Below, piece by piece: positions 1 to 7,657 of a stretch of DNA of 34,969 bases (position 1 is the first letter of the stretch; each line of letters begins with the position of its first letter). Both the position numbers and the translations under genes were made by a program. Under the pieces are notes generated by a model. It was not told where the DNA came from. It did no database searches and saw nothing but the letters and a program-made list of their open reading frames with translations. Origin of the DNA: Methanobrevibacter sp. (GTDB lineage: Archaea > Methanobacteriota > Methanobacteria > Methanobacteriales > Methanobacteriaceae); contig NZ_JAFRJO010000018.1 in NCBI RefSeq assembly GCF_017432245.1, positions 1-34,969 of the forward strand. The letters are read 5' to 3'.

Positions 1-135
1 AATATAATCAATAATTAATAATTTAATAAATGTGTAATTAATACACAGTAATATATAAATCTTTTGACTTTAGTCTAAGTATGTACCTTTTATAAGTATA
101 TATAATATATATTATATTGTACACATGGTGAATTT
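1..135 (+). promoter_or_regulatory. Promoter/leader region of the fwd operon
   Basis: This AT-rich stretch precedes the first gene of the fwd operon. A TATA-like element lies at 52-59 (TATATAAA) and a second TATA-rich run at 91-116. Two dyads flank the first TATA box: TGTGTA-ATTAA-TACACA at 31-47, upstream of it, and GACT-TT-AGTC at 66-75, between it and the start expected about 25 nt downstream. The ribosome binding site GGTGA at 127-131 serves the ATG at 136. Which TATA box is used cannot be told from sequence. The dyads are candidate operators by position only. Confidence 0.5.
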
Positions 136-594
136 ATGCCAAAACATATAATATCTGGACTAAAATATTTGGAAAGCATTGAACTTAGAAAAAAAGGTTT
201 GTCCCAAAAAGAGATTTCATCTCAAATTGGTGTAGACAGATCAACTATTTCTCACTACTTGAATGGCAGAAACATTTCTAAAGATTCAATTGAACTTTCA
301 AAAACTATTTTAGAACTAAATCCTAAGGATTTTATATTAATTGCAAAAGTCTTATTTGATGATTATAATGAAATTCGTCAAATTATAGAGATTTTTAATA
401 TGAATCATTATGATTGTCAGATAGATGACGGATGTATTGGTTGTGGATTGTGTGTAGATTTGTGTGTAGTGAAATCTATTAGTTTAGATTCACTTAAAGC
501 AAAGATAAACCCCCGTTATTGTTGTGGCTGTCTTATGTGTGTTGAGGACTGTCCAACAAATTCTATTAAAATTTTGGAGGTAAAAAATGGTTAA
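136..594 (+). CDS. fwdH: HTH-ferredoxin fusion protein heading the fwd operon (FwdH-like)
   Basis: A 152-residue protein with two parts. Residues about 11-45 form a Cro/XRE or sigma-70-region-4-like helix-turn-helix (LSQKEISSQIGVDRSTISHY). Residues 100-110 and 129-139 are two CxxCxxCxxxC motifs for [4Fe-4S] clusters (Cys100/103/106/110 and Cys129/132/135/139; extra Cys94 and Cys130). It starts at ATG 136 behind GGTGA and overlaps fwdF by 8 bp, so the two are co-transcribed and probably translationally coupled. The position matches FwdH, the small iron-sulfur protein at the head of the Methanothermobacter fwdHFGDACB operon, which is why I use that symbol. Whether it is an enzyme subunit, a regulator or both is not known to me; the HTH argues for DNA binding. 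The symbol is less certain than the domain call. Confidence 0.7.
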   Translation: MPKHIISGLKYLESIELRKKGLSQKEISSQIGVDRSTISHYLNGRNISKDSIELSKTILELNPKDFILIAKVLFDDYNEIRQIIEIFNMNHYDCQIDDGCIGCGLCVDLCVVKSISLDSLKAKINPRYCCGCLMCVEDCPTNSIKILEVKNG

Positions 595-1687
595 CGTTAA
601 AGAAATTGAAGGCAAAGACTTCAATATAAAAAGATCAGCAGAAGAAGACAGAATTTTGTCCTTTAAAGATCACGTTTGTATTGGTTGCGGCCTTTGTGAA
701 GCAACTTGTCCTGTAGAAGCTATTTGTCTTGACGAAGTAGCTCCTATTGAACGTAAATACACCGAAACCTATTTCAGTGGTCATGAAAAGATTGCTCAAA
801 ACTATGCTCTTTTCAAAAACGACAATGAAGTCAAAGCAAAATTATGCATTGATGAAAACAAATGTGTTCTCTGTGGTATGTGTAGTGGAGTATGTCCAGC
901 AGGCGCATTAGACCTTACTATTGGCGGCGTCTCTATTAAAGAAAATGAAGCTTATCCAACTCTCATCGCTTCAGCTGAAATCGATGAAGACAAATGTTTA
1001 TTCTGTAAAAAATGTGAAGCAGCTTGTCCTAGAGCTTCCATCACTATTGACAGAACTTTACCTAACAGAGCTGACTTAGTAACTGGTGAAATCGAAGTAT
1101 GTGAAGATGACTGTATTTACTGTGGTGCTTGCGCTGAATTATGTCCTGCAGAAGCTATTGTAGTAGACAAAACCACCGGTGAAGAAAACATTGTTATTGA
1201 CAAAGAAAAATGTGTATACTGTCTCGTATGTAAAAAAGCATGTCCTGTTAACGCTATTAAAGCAGTATGTAGATCCTGTTCCTACGGTGAATATGACCTT
1301 GACCCTGCTAAAGCAGCTATTACCGGAAATGCAATTATTGATAAACAAACCTGTATTAAATGTGGATGGTGTGAAGGAGTCTGTCCTGCAGACGCAGCTA
1401 CTGTAAAACAAGCATTTAAAGGTACTCTCGAAATCGATGAAGAAAAATGTGGTACCTGTGGTGCATGTATTGACGTATGTCCATGTAATGTTTTATCCTT
1501 CCCTAAATCATCTGGTCCTGGAGACAGAGGAACTCACTTAGTTAAAGAAGAAGATTACTGTATCCACTGTGGTGCATGTGCTAAAGCATGTCCTAACGGA
1601 GCATTAACCGTAACTAGAACTGACATCGATTACACCCCAACTAGTTCTAAATCTTGGATTGCAGCATTCGAAGCTTTAAAAAATTAA
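587..1687 (+). CDS. fwdF: Formylmethanofuran dehydrogenase subunit F, polyferredoxin with eight [4Fe-4S] motifs
   Basis: This 366-residue polyferredoxin carries electrons to the tungstopterin site of formylmethanofuran dehydrogenase, which reduces CO2 to formate and fixes it on methanofuran. Eight CxxCxxCxxxC motifs can be counted along its length, starting CIGCGLCEATC, CVLCGMCSGVC and CLFCKKCEAAC and ending CIHCGACAKAC. Eight motifs is the number known for FwdF, whose clusters form a wire towards the heterodisulfide reductase complex. The ATG at 587 has a strong GGAGGT at 576-581, inside the 3' end of the preceding gene. Spurious frames inside it arise from the internally repeated ferredoxin units. 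Codon use is richer in C-ending codons than in most later genes, as expected of a highly expressed gene. Confidence 0.95.
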   Translation: MVNVKEIEGKDFNIKRSAEEDRILSFKDHVCIGCGLCEATCPVEAICLDEVAPIERKYTETYFSGHEKIAQNYALFKNDNEVKAKLCIDENKCVLCGMCSGVCPAGALDLTIGGVSIKENEAYPTLIASAEIDEDKCLFCKKCEAACPRASITIDRTLPNRADLVTGEIEVCEDDCIYCGACAELCPAEAIVVDKTTGEENIVIDKEKCVYCLVCKKACPVNAIKAVCRSCSYGEYDLDPAKAAITGNAIIDKQTCIKCGWCEGVCPADAATVKQAFKGTLEIDEEKCGTCGACIDVCPCNVLSFPKSSGPGDRGTHLVKEEDYCIHCGACAKACPNGALTVTRTDIDYTPTSSKSWIAAFEALKN

Positions 1688-1705
1688 TTTGATTGGTGAT
1701 TATTT

Positions 1706-1936
1706 ATGGAACTTAAAGTAGATCAAGATAAATGTTTAGGTTGTGGAGTATGTGTTATCGCATGTCCAGTAAACGCTTCTATCAGTCCAGAAAACGCTGG
1801 TGGACATGGTTCCAAAACAACCGAAACTATTATGATGGTTGAAAACGGATTTATTAAATTATTCAGTGTGGACAAATGTGATAAATGTGGTACTTGCCAA
1901 ATGTTCTGTCCTACTGAAGCTATATGGTTAGAATAG
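1706..1936 (+). CDS. fwdG: Formylmethanofuran dehydrogenase subunit G, 2x[4Fe-4S] ferredoxin
   Basis: A 76-residue ferredoxin with two complete cluster motifs, [11 protein letters not shown] near residue 10 and [11 protein letters not shown] near residue 60. The insert between them ([15 protein letters not shown]) is typical of FwdG rather than of free ferredoxins. In the known complex FwdG links the polyferredoxin FwdF to the catalytic FwdB/D unit. The ribosome binding site GGTGAT (1694-1699) lies before ATG 1706, 18 bp after fwdF, and fwdD starts 10 bp downstream. Length and position in the operon agree with the family. Confidence 0.92.
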   Translation: MELKVDQDKCLGCGVCVIACPVNASISPENAGGHGSKTTETIMMVENGFIKLFSVDKCDKCGTCQMFCPTEAIWLE

Positions 1937-1946
1937 GAGTGATAAC

Positions 1947-2519
1947 ATGCATTACGCAAATACTTATTTAGAAAGACCAGTAGTTGGTGAATTGGAAAAT
2001 GTAGCTCAAGAAGGTACTCACAAAGTACTCAAATGTATGTTAAACACTGGTTCTGACATATATCAAGGAGCTTGTAAGAAAAGAGGTTCTACCTTAAAAG
2101 AAGAATATAAAAACGCTTCCGGTACCTGTTACATGGATCCTCGTGACATGGTAAAATTAGGTGTAAAAAACTGGGACACTGTACTTGTAAAAACCGACTA
2201 CGGTGAAGTTGTTTTAAACGCAGCAAAATCCAGAGATGCTCCTCACGAAGGTACCATTTTTGTATGTAAAGGTCCATGGGCTAACACTATTGTAAGCCAC
2301 GAAACCTACTGTTGTTCAGACCCTACCTACAAAGGTATCCACGCTACCGTTGAAAAAACTGACAGAAAAGTTTTATTAATGGCAGACTTAATGAGATGGG
2401 TATACAAAAAATATGTTGATGAAGAAGATGATGATGTTGTAGAAAACATGGAATCATTAGGTGAAAGACCAGTTTATAACGGACGTAAATGGGAGGAGTT
2501 GATTGATCATGACATATGA
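1947..2519 (+). CDS. fwdD: Formylmethanofuran dehydrogenase subunit D, molybdopterin dinucleotide-binding subunit
   Basis: A 190-residue protein whose central part has the C-terminal fold of molybdopterin oxidoreductases that holds the pterin dinucleotide ([20 protein letters not shown], then the [12 protein letters not shown] segment). In this enzyme the tungsten oxidoreductase is split: FwdB carries the main part and FwdD supplies this domain. The protein is longer than the roughly 130 residues I recall for Methanothermobacter FwdD, with extra sequence at both ends, including an acidic C-terminal stretch ([14 protein letters not shown]). GGAGTGAT directly precedes ATG 1947. The 3' end overlaps fwdB, indicating tight coupling. 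Confidence 0.88.
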   Translation: MHYANTYLERPVVGELENVAQEGTHKVLKCMLNTGSDIYQGACKKRGSTLKEEYKNASGTCYMDPRDMVKLGVKNWDTVLVKTDYGEVVLNAAKSRDAPHEGTIFVCKGPWANTIVSHETYCCSDPTYKGIHATVEKTDRKVLLMADLMRWVYKKYVDEEDDDVVENMESLGERPVYNGRKWEELIDHDI

Positions 2520-3900
2520 ACCACCTGTAACTGATTACGATCACATTGTAGAAAATTGTACTTGTGCATTTTGTGGATGTAACTGTGACGACTTAGACTT
2601 CTTAGTAAAAGACGGTCACGTAGTTGCTGTAAGACACGCATGCAGATTAGGTGCAAGTAAAGTTATGGAAGATATGGACCAAAGATTACTTGTACCAATG
2701 GTAAGAAACGAAGAAGGAGTTCTTGAAGAAGTAGACTGGGATACTGCTTTAGACACTGCAGCTGAATATATTGCAAACTCTATTAGACCAGTATTCTACG
2801 GTTGGTCTGAAACTTCTACTGAATGTATGAAAGAAGGTGTAGAATTAGGTGAATATATTGGTGCTGTTTTAGATAACCAAGCAACTATCTGTCACGGTCC
2901 AAGTTTACAAGCTATGCAAAACGCAGGTTACCCTATCCAAACCTTAGGGGAAGTTAAAAACAGAGCTGACGTTATTGCATACTCTGGTAGTAACGCTATG
3001 AACTCTCACCCAAGACACTTAGCAAGATATGCAGCATTCCCTAGAGGATACTTCAGACAAAGAGGTAGATTCGACAGAACCGTTATCACTATGGATCCAA
3101 AATTCTCAGACACTGCAAAAATGTCTGACAAATGGATTGGATTTGAACAAAACGGGGACTACGGTTTCTACAACGCTTTAAGAGCTGTATTAAAAGGTAA
3201 AAAATTACAATCTGAATCTGTTTCCGGTATTCCAGCTGAAGACATTTACGAATTAGCTGCTGAAATGGAAGCTGCAGAATTCGGTGTTCTCTTCTTCGGT
3301 TTAGGTTTAACCCACACCTTAGGAAAACAAAGAAACATTGACATTGCGATTAAATTAGTACAAGACTTAAACACCAACAGTAAATGGGGACTTACTCCAA
3401 TGAGAGGTCACTTTAACGTAAACGGTTTCAACATTTTCATGGCTTACGAAACTGGTTGGGCATTCGGTGTAGACTTCTGTAGAGGATACGGAAGATATAT
3501 GATGGGTGAAACCAACACTATCGACTTATTAGTCAGAAAAGAACCTGACTGTTTCATGGTAATTGCAGCAGACCCTGGTGCTCACTTCCCTAACGGAGCA
3601 AACCAACACTTAGCTGACATTCCAGTTATCCAAATCGATATTCACTGGGGACCATCTACTGAACTCGCAGACGTAGTACTTCCTGGATCCTTCATTTCCG
3701 TAGAATGTGGAGGTACCAGTTACCGTATGGATGGTGTACCTATCTGGATGAAAAAGGCTATCGACAAACCTGAAACCTGTCGTGATGACGAATGGATTGT
3801 ACGTGAATTGAAAGAAAGAGTAATGAAACTCAGAGAAGAACCTAACGTAGCAGATGAATACGTTCCTAATGAAGGTCTCGCATGTCTCTTAGATAAGTAA
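2509..3900 (+). CDS. fwdB: Formylmethanofuran dehydrogenase subunit B, tungstopterin catalytic subunit (Cys form)
   Basis: Catalytic subunit that reduces CO2 to formate at a tungsten bis-pterin centre and passes formate by an internal tunnel to FwdA. The N-terminus has the [4Fe-4S] ligands CAFCGCNC plus the cysteine in HACRLG. The metal ligand lies in ATICHGPS, at residue 128 counted from ATG 2509. Its codon is TGT (2890-2892), so this is the cysteine form and not the selenocysteine form found in some methanogens. Downstream motifs [12 protein letters not shown] and MDPKFSDTA are typical of the family. I place the start at ATG 2509, 5 nt after GGAGTTGAT (2495-2503); a TTG at 2503 in the same frame is possible and adds two residues. 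It overlaps fwdD by 11 bp. Confidence 0.93.
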   Translation: MTYEPPVTDYDHIVENCTCAFCGCNCDDLDFLVKDGHVVAVRHACRLGASKVMEDMDQRLLVPMVRNEEGVLEEVDWDTALDTAAEYIANSIRPVFYGWSETSTECMKEGVELGEYIGAVLDNQATICHGPSLQAMQNAGYPIQTLGEVKNRADVIAYSGSNAMNSHPRHLARYAAFPRGYFRQRGRFDRTVITMDPKFSDTAKMSDKWIGFEQNGDYGFYNALRAVLKGKKLQSESVSGIPAEDIYELAAEMEAAEFGVLFFGLGLTHTLGKQRNIDIAIKLVQDLNTNSKWGLTPMRGHFNVNGFNIFMAYETGWAFGVDFCRGYGRYMMGETNTIDLLVRKEPDCFMVIAADPGAHFPNGANQHLADIPVIQIDIHWGPSTELADVVLPGSFISVECGGTSYRMDGVPIWMKKAIDKPETCRDDEWIVRELKERVMKLREEPNVADEYVPNEGLACLLDK

Positions 3901-3910
3901 GGTGATTTTA

Positions 3911-5629
3911 ATGGAATATATACTTAAAAATGGTATTGTTTACGACCCTGCTAATGAAGTAAACGGAGAAAAAATGGATATCTGCTTCAAAGATGGTAAA
4001 ATCGTTGAAGATGTATCCGCTGACGCTGAAGTATTAGACGTCACTGATAAAATTGTTATGCCTGCTGGTGTAGACCCTCACGCTCACGTTGCAGGACCAA
4101 AATTGGTTGTAGGTAGATTATACAGACCAGAAGACGAAAGAAGAGGAGTAGCTCAAAAAACCAAAGTAACCAGAGCTGAAGCTGGTTTCTCTATCCCAAG
4201 TTGTCCTACCACTGGATACAGATACTCAAGAATGGGATACGGTACTGTTTGTGAAGCAGCTATGCCTCCTTTAGAAGCAAAACACACACACGAAGAAATC
4301 AACACTATTCCTAACATCGACATTAACCCATTACCATTATTCGGTAACAACTGGTTCGTAATGGAATATGCAAGAGAAAACAGAATCGATGACTTAGCCG
4401 CATTTATTGCAGCAATGTTAAGAGTATCTAAAGGATACGGTGTAAAAATCGTAAACCCCTGTGGTTCAGAAGCATGGGGATGGGGTATGAACGTACACGG
4501 ATACGATGACAAAGCACCTTACTTTGACGTAACCTCCAGAGAAGTTGTAAGAGCTTTAGCAAAAGCTAACGAACAATTAGGTCTTCCTCACTCTATACAC
4601 ATCCACCCTAATGATTTAGGTCACCCAGGAAACGTACCAACTACTATTGCAACTTTAGACTCTATCAAAGACATTGCAAAATCTACTAAAGCATCTGCTG
4701 GTGTAAGAGATCAAACCATTCACTGTACTCACGCACAGTTCCACTCATACACTGGTAACAGTTGGAAAGATGCAGCATCCGGTGCTGAAGAAGTTGCTGA
4801 CTTCATTAACAAAAACCCTTACGTAACTTGTGACGTAGGTCAAGTAACTTTCGACGAAACCACAACCATGACTGCAGACGCTCCTATGGAATACGACTTG
4901 TTCAAAATTTCTGGATTAAAATGGGCTAACAAAGACATTGAATGTGAAACCGCTGCTGGTATCATTCCATGTATTTACTCTCCAAAAACTCCAGTAAGTA
5001 CCTTACAATGGGCTATTGGTCTTGAATTGTTCTTGCACATTAAAAACCCATGGCAAGTATGTTTAACCACTGACCACCCTAACGCAGGTCCTTTCATCAG
5101 ATATCCAAAAATCATCTCCTGGTTAATGAGTGCTGAGAAAAGGATGTCTATGATTGACAATGGTGAAGTACACAAATGGGCTTCCAAAAGAACTGGCTTA
5201 GCTGGTCTTGACAGAGAATACGACTTCTACGAAGTAGCTACTATTTCCAGAGCAGCTCCTGCAAGAATCCACGGATTCCAAGACAGAGGTGCACTTACCC
5301 CTGGCTACAACGCAGATATCGCTGTATATGACATTAACCCTAATGACTTTGACCCATCCAAAGATCCTGAAGGTGTCGAAAAAGCATTCAGTAACGCTTA
5401 CTACACTATCAAAGATGGTCAAATCGTTGTTAAAGATGGTGACATTGTTTCCACTAAACAAAGCCACACCATTTGGACCAACGTAATAGGTTACGAAGAA
5501 GAAGAAAAACAAATTATCGACAGTATAATGCCATTCTTTACCCAATACTATTCTGTCAAATGGGAAAACTATCAAGTACACGACCACTATGTACCAAACC
5601 CAACTAGAGTGGACGTAGAAGCTAAATAA
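3911..5629 (+). CDS. fwdA: Formylmethanofuran dehydrogenase subunit A, amidohydrolase-type formyl transfer subunit
   Basis: A zinc-dependent amidohydrolase of the dihydroorotase superfamily that condenses formate with methanofuran. Visible motifs: His57 and His59 in DPHAHVAG, Lys179 in [11 protein letters not shown] (the position expected for the carboxylated metal-bridging lysine), histidines in HSIHIHPND and in [12 protein letters not shown], and the aspartate in [11 protein letters not shown]. The C-terminal part ([20 protein letters not shown]) closes the beta-sandwich usual for amidohydrolases. I prefer ATG 3911, with GGTGAT at 3901-3906 directly after the fwdB stop; the GTG at 3902 in the same frame has no room for a binding site. 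572 residues from this start, normal for the family. Confidence 0.94.
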   Translation: MEYILKNGIVYDPANEVNGEKMDICFKDGKIVEDVSADAEVLDVTDKIVMPAGVDPHAHVAGPKLVVGRLYRPEDERRGVAQKTKVTRAEAGFSIPSCPTTGYRYSRMGYGTVCEAAMPPLEAKHTHEEINTIPNIDINPLPLFGNNWFVMEYARENRIDDLAAFIAAMLRVSKGYGVKIVNPCGSEAWGWGMNVHGYDDKAPYFDVTSREVVRALAKANEQLGLPHSIHIHPNDLGHPGNVPTTIATLDSIKDIAKSTKASAGVRDQTIHCTHAQFHSYTGNSWKDAASGAEEVADFINKNPYVTCDVGQVTFDETTTMTADAPMEYDLFKISGLKWANKDIECETAAGIIPCIYSPKTPVSTLQWAIGLELFLHIKNPWQVCLTTDHPNAGPFIRYPKIISWLMSAEKRMSMIDNGEVHKWASKRTGLAGLDREYDFYEVATISRAAPARIHGFQDRGALTPGYNADIAVYDINPNDFDPSKDPEGVEKAFSNAYYTIKDGQIVVKDGDIVSTKQSHTIWTNVIGYEEEEKQIIDSIMPFFTQYYSVKWENYQVHDHYVPNPTRVDVEAK

Positions 5630-5644
5630 GGAGAGTGTTTATTA

Positions 5645-6511
5645 ATGAAAACTATAACTTTTGATCAAAAGAAAACTTCTTCAATTGCTTTAGAATTTGA
5701 TGAGTTAATCACTGATAACATTTACTCTTGGACTGAAGAAGACTTTGCAGAGTACAAAGTACCTGTAGGAAACTCCAGATTCCCAATCACTGATTACTTT
5801 GACATCACTGTTGAAGGAGAAGCAGAATCTCCAGCTGAAGTCAAAATGATTTTAAACGGAGATTGTAACAGAGTAAAATACATCGGTTGTAAAATGAGTG
5901 CTGGTGAAGTAGTTGTTAACGGTGATGCAGACCTTCACGTTGGTGCAGAAATGGCTGGTGGAGTAGTAACCGTTTACGGTAACGTAGCAGCTCATGCTGG
6001 TCGTGAAATGACTGGTGGTAAACTCGAAATTTTCGGTAACACCAAAGAATTCTGTGGTGCTTCATACATTGGTGAATGGAGAGGTATGTCCGGTGGAGAA
6101 ATCATTATCCACGGAAATGCTGGTAAACAATGTGGTGAATGTTTAGTCGGTGGTAAAATCCACGTTTTAGGTGACTGTGATATTCTCGCAGGTATTCACA
6201 TGACCAAAGGTACCATTGAAATCGATGGTAACGTAAACCGTTGGCCTGGTGGACAAATGAAAAACGGTAACATCGTAATTCACGGAAAAGTCGGAAGATT
6301 ACTCGAAGGTATCGTAGAACAAGGAATCGTAACCGATCCTGAATTAGATGGTATTGTTTACCCTGGTAGATACATCGAATACAAAGGGGACATTGCTTTA
6401 AACGGTAAAGGTACCTTAATTATCGATGCTGAGAAAAACAGAGACAGATTATCTACTTGGATTGAAGAAGACGACGAATATAACGCAATTAGAGAATACA
6501 GAGCTCAATAA
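5645..6511 (+). CDS. fwdC: Formylmethanofuran dehydrogenase subunit C, beta-helix subunit
   Basis: A 288-residue subunit related to the C-terminal domain of glutamate synthase large subunit (GltB/GXGXG domain). Its middle is a row of glycine-rich beta-helix turns, for example [36 protein letters not shown] and [12 protein letters not shown]. In the complex it is a structural partner that holds FwdA and FwdB. The ribosome binding site GGAGAGTG at 5630-5637 lies just after the fwdA stop. It is the last gene of the operon: a T-rich stretch follows directly and the next gene has its own spacer. Confidence 0.93.
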   Translation: MKTITFDQKKTSSIALEFDELITDNIYSWTEEDFAEYKVPVGNSRFPITDYFDITVEGEAESPAEVKMILNGDCNRVKYIGCKMSAGEVVVNGDADLHVGAEMAGGVVTVYGNVAAHAGREMTGGKLEIFGNTKEFCGASYIGEWRGMSGGEIIIHGNAGKQCGECLVGGKIHVLGDCDILAGIHMTKGTIEIDGNVNRWPGGQMKNGNIVIHGKVGRLLEGIVEQGIVTDPELDGIVYPGRYIEYKGDIALNGKGTLIIDAEKNRDRLSTWIEEDDEYNAIREYRAQ

Positions 6512-6570
6512 GCTCTTTCTCTTTTTCTTATATTTTTCTTCTTTTTTTTATTTTTTTAATTTAATTTCCA
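6512..6570 (+). terminator. T-tract transcription end of the fwd operon
   Basis: Right after the fwdC stop there is a series of T-tracts, including eight Ts within TTCTTCTTTTTTTTATT (around 6542-6549) and a further run near 6551-6557, with no convincing stem. Archaeal transcription ends at such U-rich tracts, often with the aid of the aCPSF1/FttA factor. Confidence 0.55.
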
Positions 6571-6610
6571 AATTTCGCATTTTTTTTTAAAAAGGAATGC
6601 TTAATGAATC

Positions 6611-6681
6611 ATAATTTAATCAATTATGAATTGATGATGATTTTCGTTTTATTAAATTAATTTTTCAATTGATTAAATTAT
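6611..6681. repeat. Perfect 15-bp inverted repeat upstream of the first DUF2097 gene
   Basis: ATAATTTAATCAATT at 6611-6625 is the exact reverse complement of AATTGATTAAATTAT at 6667-6681, with 41 nt between. Within the left part CAATT-ATG-AATTG (6621-6633) forms a second, smaller dyad. It lies in the spacer between the fwd operon and the DUF2097 gene. Composition is very AT-rich, which raises the chance of accidental palindromes, but 15 uninterrupted pairs are more than expected. Confidence 0.6.
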
Positions 6682-6756
6682 CATTTATTGATATTAAGTA
6701 TAAGATTATTAATCATATTTTTAATTTAAATGATATTATGTATCAAAGGTGTAAAT

Positions 6757-7059
6757 ATGGTCAAAGAGATAGTGATGGACCCAGATGATATTATAGAATA
6801 TGTAAGAAATAATGTAAAAGTTGATGATATTTTCGAATTGTCATACAATAGAGTTTTTGCTCCAGGTACTGTACTTGGACTTACTCCAGAAGATGAGGAA
6901 ACCGGTGAAGGTTTGATTCTTTCCCTTCAACTAAATGGTGAATTGTTAAATCAAGCTGTAGATATTGATTTGCATGCTGTAAAGGACGAGATCATTGAGT
7001 TCCGTCATATGCCTGGTGGAGATGAAGATAAGCTTATCATTGTTGAAGCTAGTTTATAG
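6757..7059 (+). CDS. DUF2097 family protein, copy A
   Basis: A 100-residue acidic protein that I assign to DUF2097, a small family of unknown function in methanogens. It shares with the following gene the pattern D-hydrophobic-hydrophobic-x-Y-hydrophobic-x-NN, then YNRV-x-A-x-G-x-VLG, L-x-GE and IIE-x-x-H-x-P (h/x = varied residues). No transmembrane segment, signal peptide or metal motif is visible. I choose ATG 6757 because AAAGGTG at 6745-6751 sits 5 nt before it; the longer frame from ATG 6730 has no binding site. No function can be stated. Confidence 0.8.
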   Translation: MVKEIVMDPDDIIEYVRNNVKVDDIFELSYNRVFAPGTVLGLTPEDEETGEGLILSLQLNGELLNQAVDIDLHAVKDEIIEFRHMPGGDEDKLIIVEASL

Positions 7060-7155
7060 CTTCATCTTTTCATTTCTTCATTATTTTTTTTATAAATCAT
7101 CAATTAGTTTCAATAAATACAAATAATTTTATATATTAGAAACAATATATTATTA

Positions 7156-7207
7156 ATCATAAATTTTTATCATAAATTTTTATCAAGAATTTTTATCAAA
7201 AATTTAA
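7156..7207 (+). repeat. 13-bp direct repeat, four tandem copies
   Basis: Units at 7156, 7169, 7182 and 7195. The first two are identical (ATCATAAATTTTT), the third is ATCAAGAATTTTT and the fourth ATCAAAAATTTAA. The array lies upstream of the second DUF2097 gene, whose ATG is at 7280. The 13-bp period is not a helical turn. It could be regulatory or simple replication slippage in AT-rich DNA. Confidence 0.7.
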
Positions 7208-7279
7208 ATTGTAAAATTTTATCATAAAATAAGTAATTGATTTTCTAAAATTTAATTAATCTCTAAGGAGGTCTAAAAT

Positions 7280-7582
7280 ATGGTAGATAAAGAATTAACA
7301 ATGACTTCTGATGAAGTGCTCGATTACATTAAGAATAATTTTGAAGAATTTGATAAAGTTGATATTGCATACAACCGTGTTTCTGCTAAAGGAGATGTCT
7401 TAGGTGTAGATCTTTCTGACTTTAGAGGAAAACCAAGTTGTAGAGTGATGATTGCTTTAGATGGTGAAATTATTTCTGATACTATTGAAGTTGACTTTGA
7501 AGAATATAAGGAAGATATTATAGAATTACATCACTATCCTAAAGATGAATCTAAAGAATCTGTTTATATTGAAGTAATCTAA
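7280..7582 (+). CDS. DUF2097 family protein, copy B
   Basis: A 100-residue paralogue of the gene before it. Aligned by eye, the two keep Y-hydrophobic-x-NN, YNRVSAKGDVLG, DGEIISDTIEVDF and DIIELHHYP, while the middle section differs (GKPSCRV here, GEGLIL in copy A). The binding site AAGGAGGTC (7265-7273) before ATG 7280 is nearly perfect, unlike the weaker one of copy A, so the two are probably translated at different rates. The separate spacer with its repeat suggests separate promoters. Function unknown. Confidence 0.82.
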   Translation: MVDKELTMTSDEVLDYIKNNFEEFDKVDIAYNRVSAKGDVLGVDLSDFRGKPSCRVMIALDGEIISDTIEVDFEEYKEDIIELHHYPKDESKESVYIEVI

Positions 7583-7591
7583 ATCTTCTTA

Positions 7592-7625
7592 TTTCTTTTT
7601 TTATTTTTTTAATAATTTTTACTAT
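7592..7625 (+). terminator. T-tract end of the second DUF2097 gene
   Basis: Two runs of seven Ts separated by one A (TTTTTTTATTTTTTT) about 10 nt after the stop of copy B and before the convergent nrpR gene. No stem-loop is needed or seen. Confidence 0.45.
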
Positions 7626-7657
7626 TTCTATTCAATTTCTCTATGGTACTTTTTTAA

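Noticed and set aside
1139-1411. Open frames on both strands inside fwdF
   Set aside because: They are shadows of the repeated ferredoxin units; no binding site and Cys/Thr/Phe-biased composition.
2890-2892. Selenocysteine in FwdB
   Set aside because: The metal-ligand codon is TGT and no in-frame TGA is present, so the subunit is the cysteine form.
4153-4512. 119-codon minus-strand frame inside fwdA
   Set aside because: Antisense to a certain, highly conserved enzyme gene; no start signal.
7156-7207. Short direct repeats as a CRISPR array
   Set aside because: 13-bp units directly abut, with no spacers, and no cas genes are in the window.
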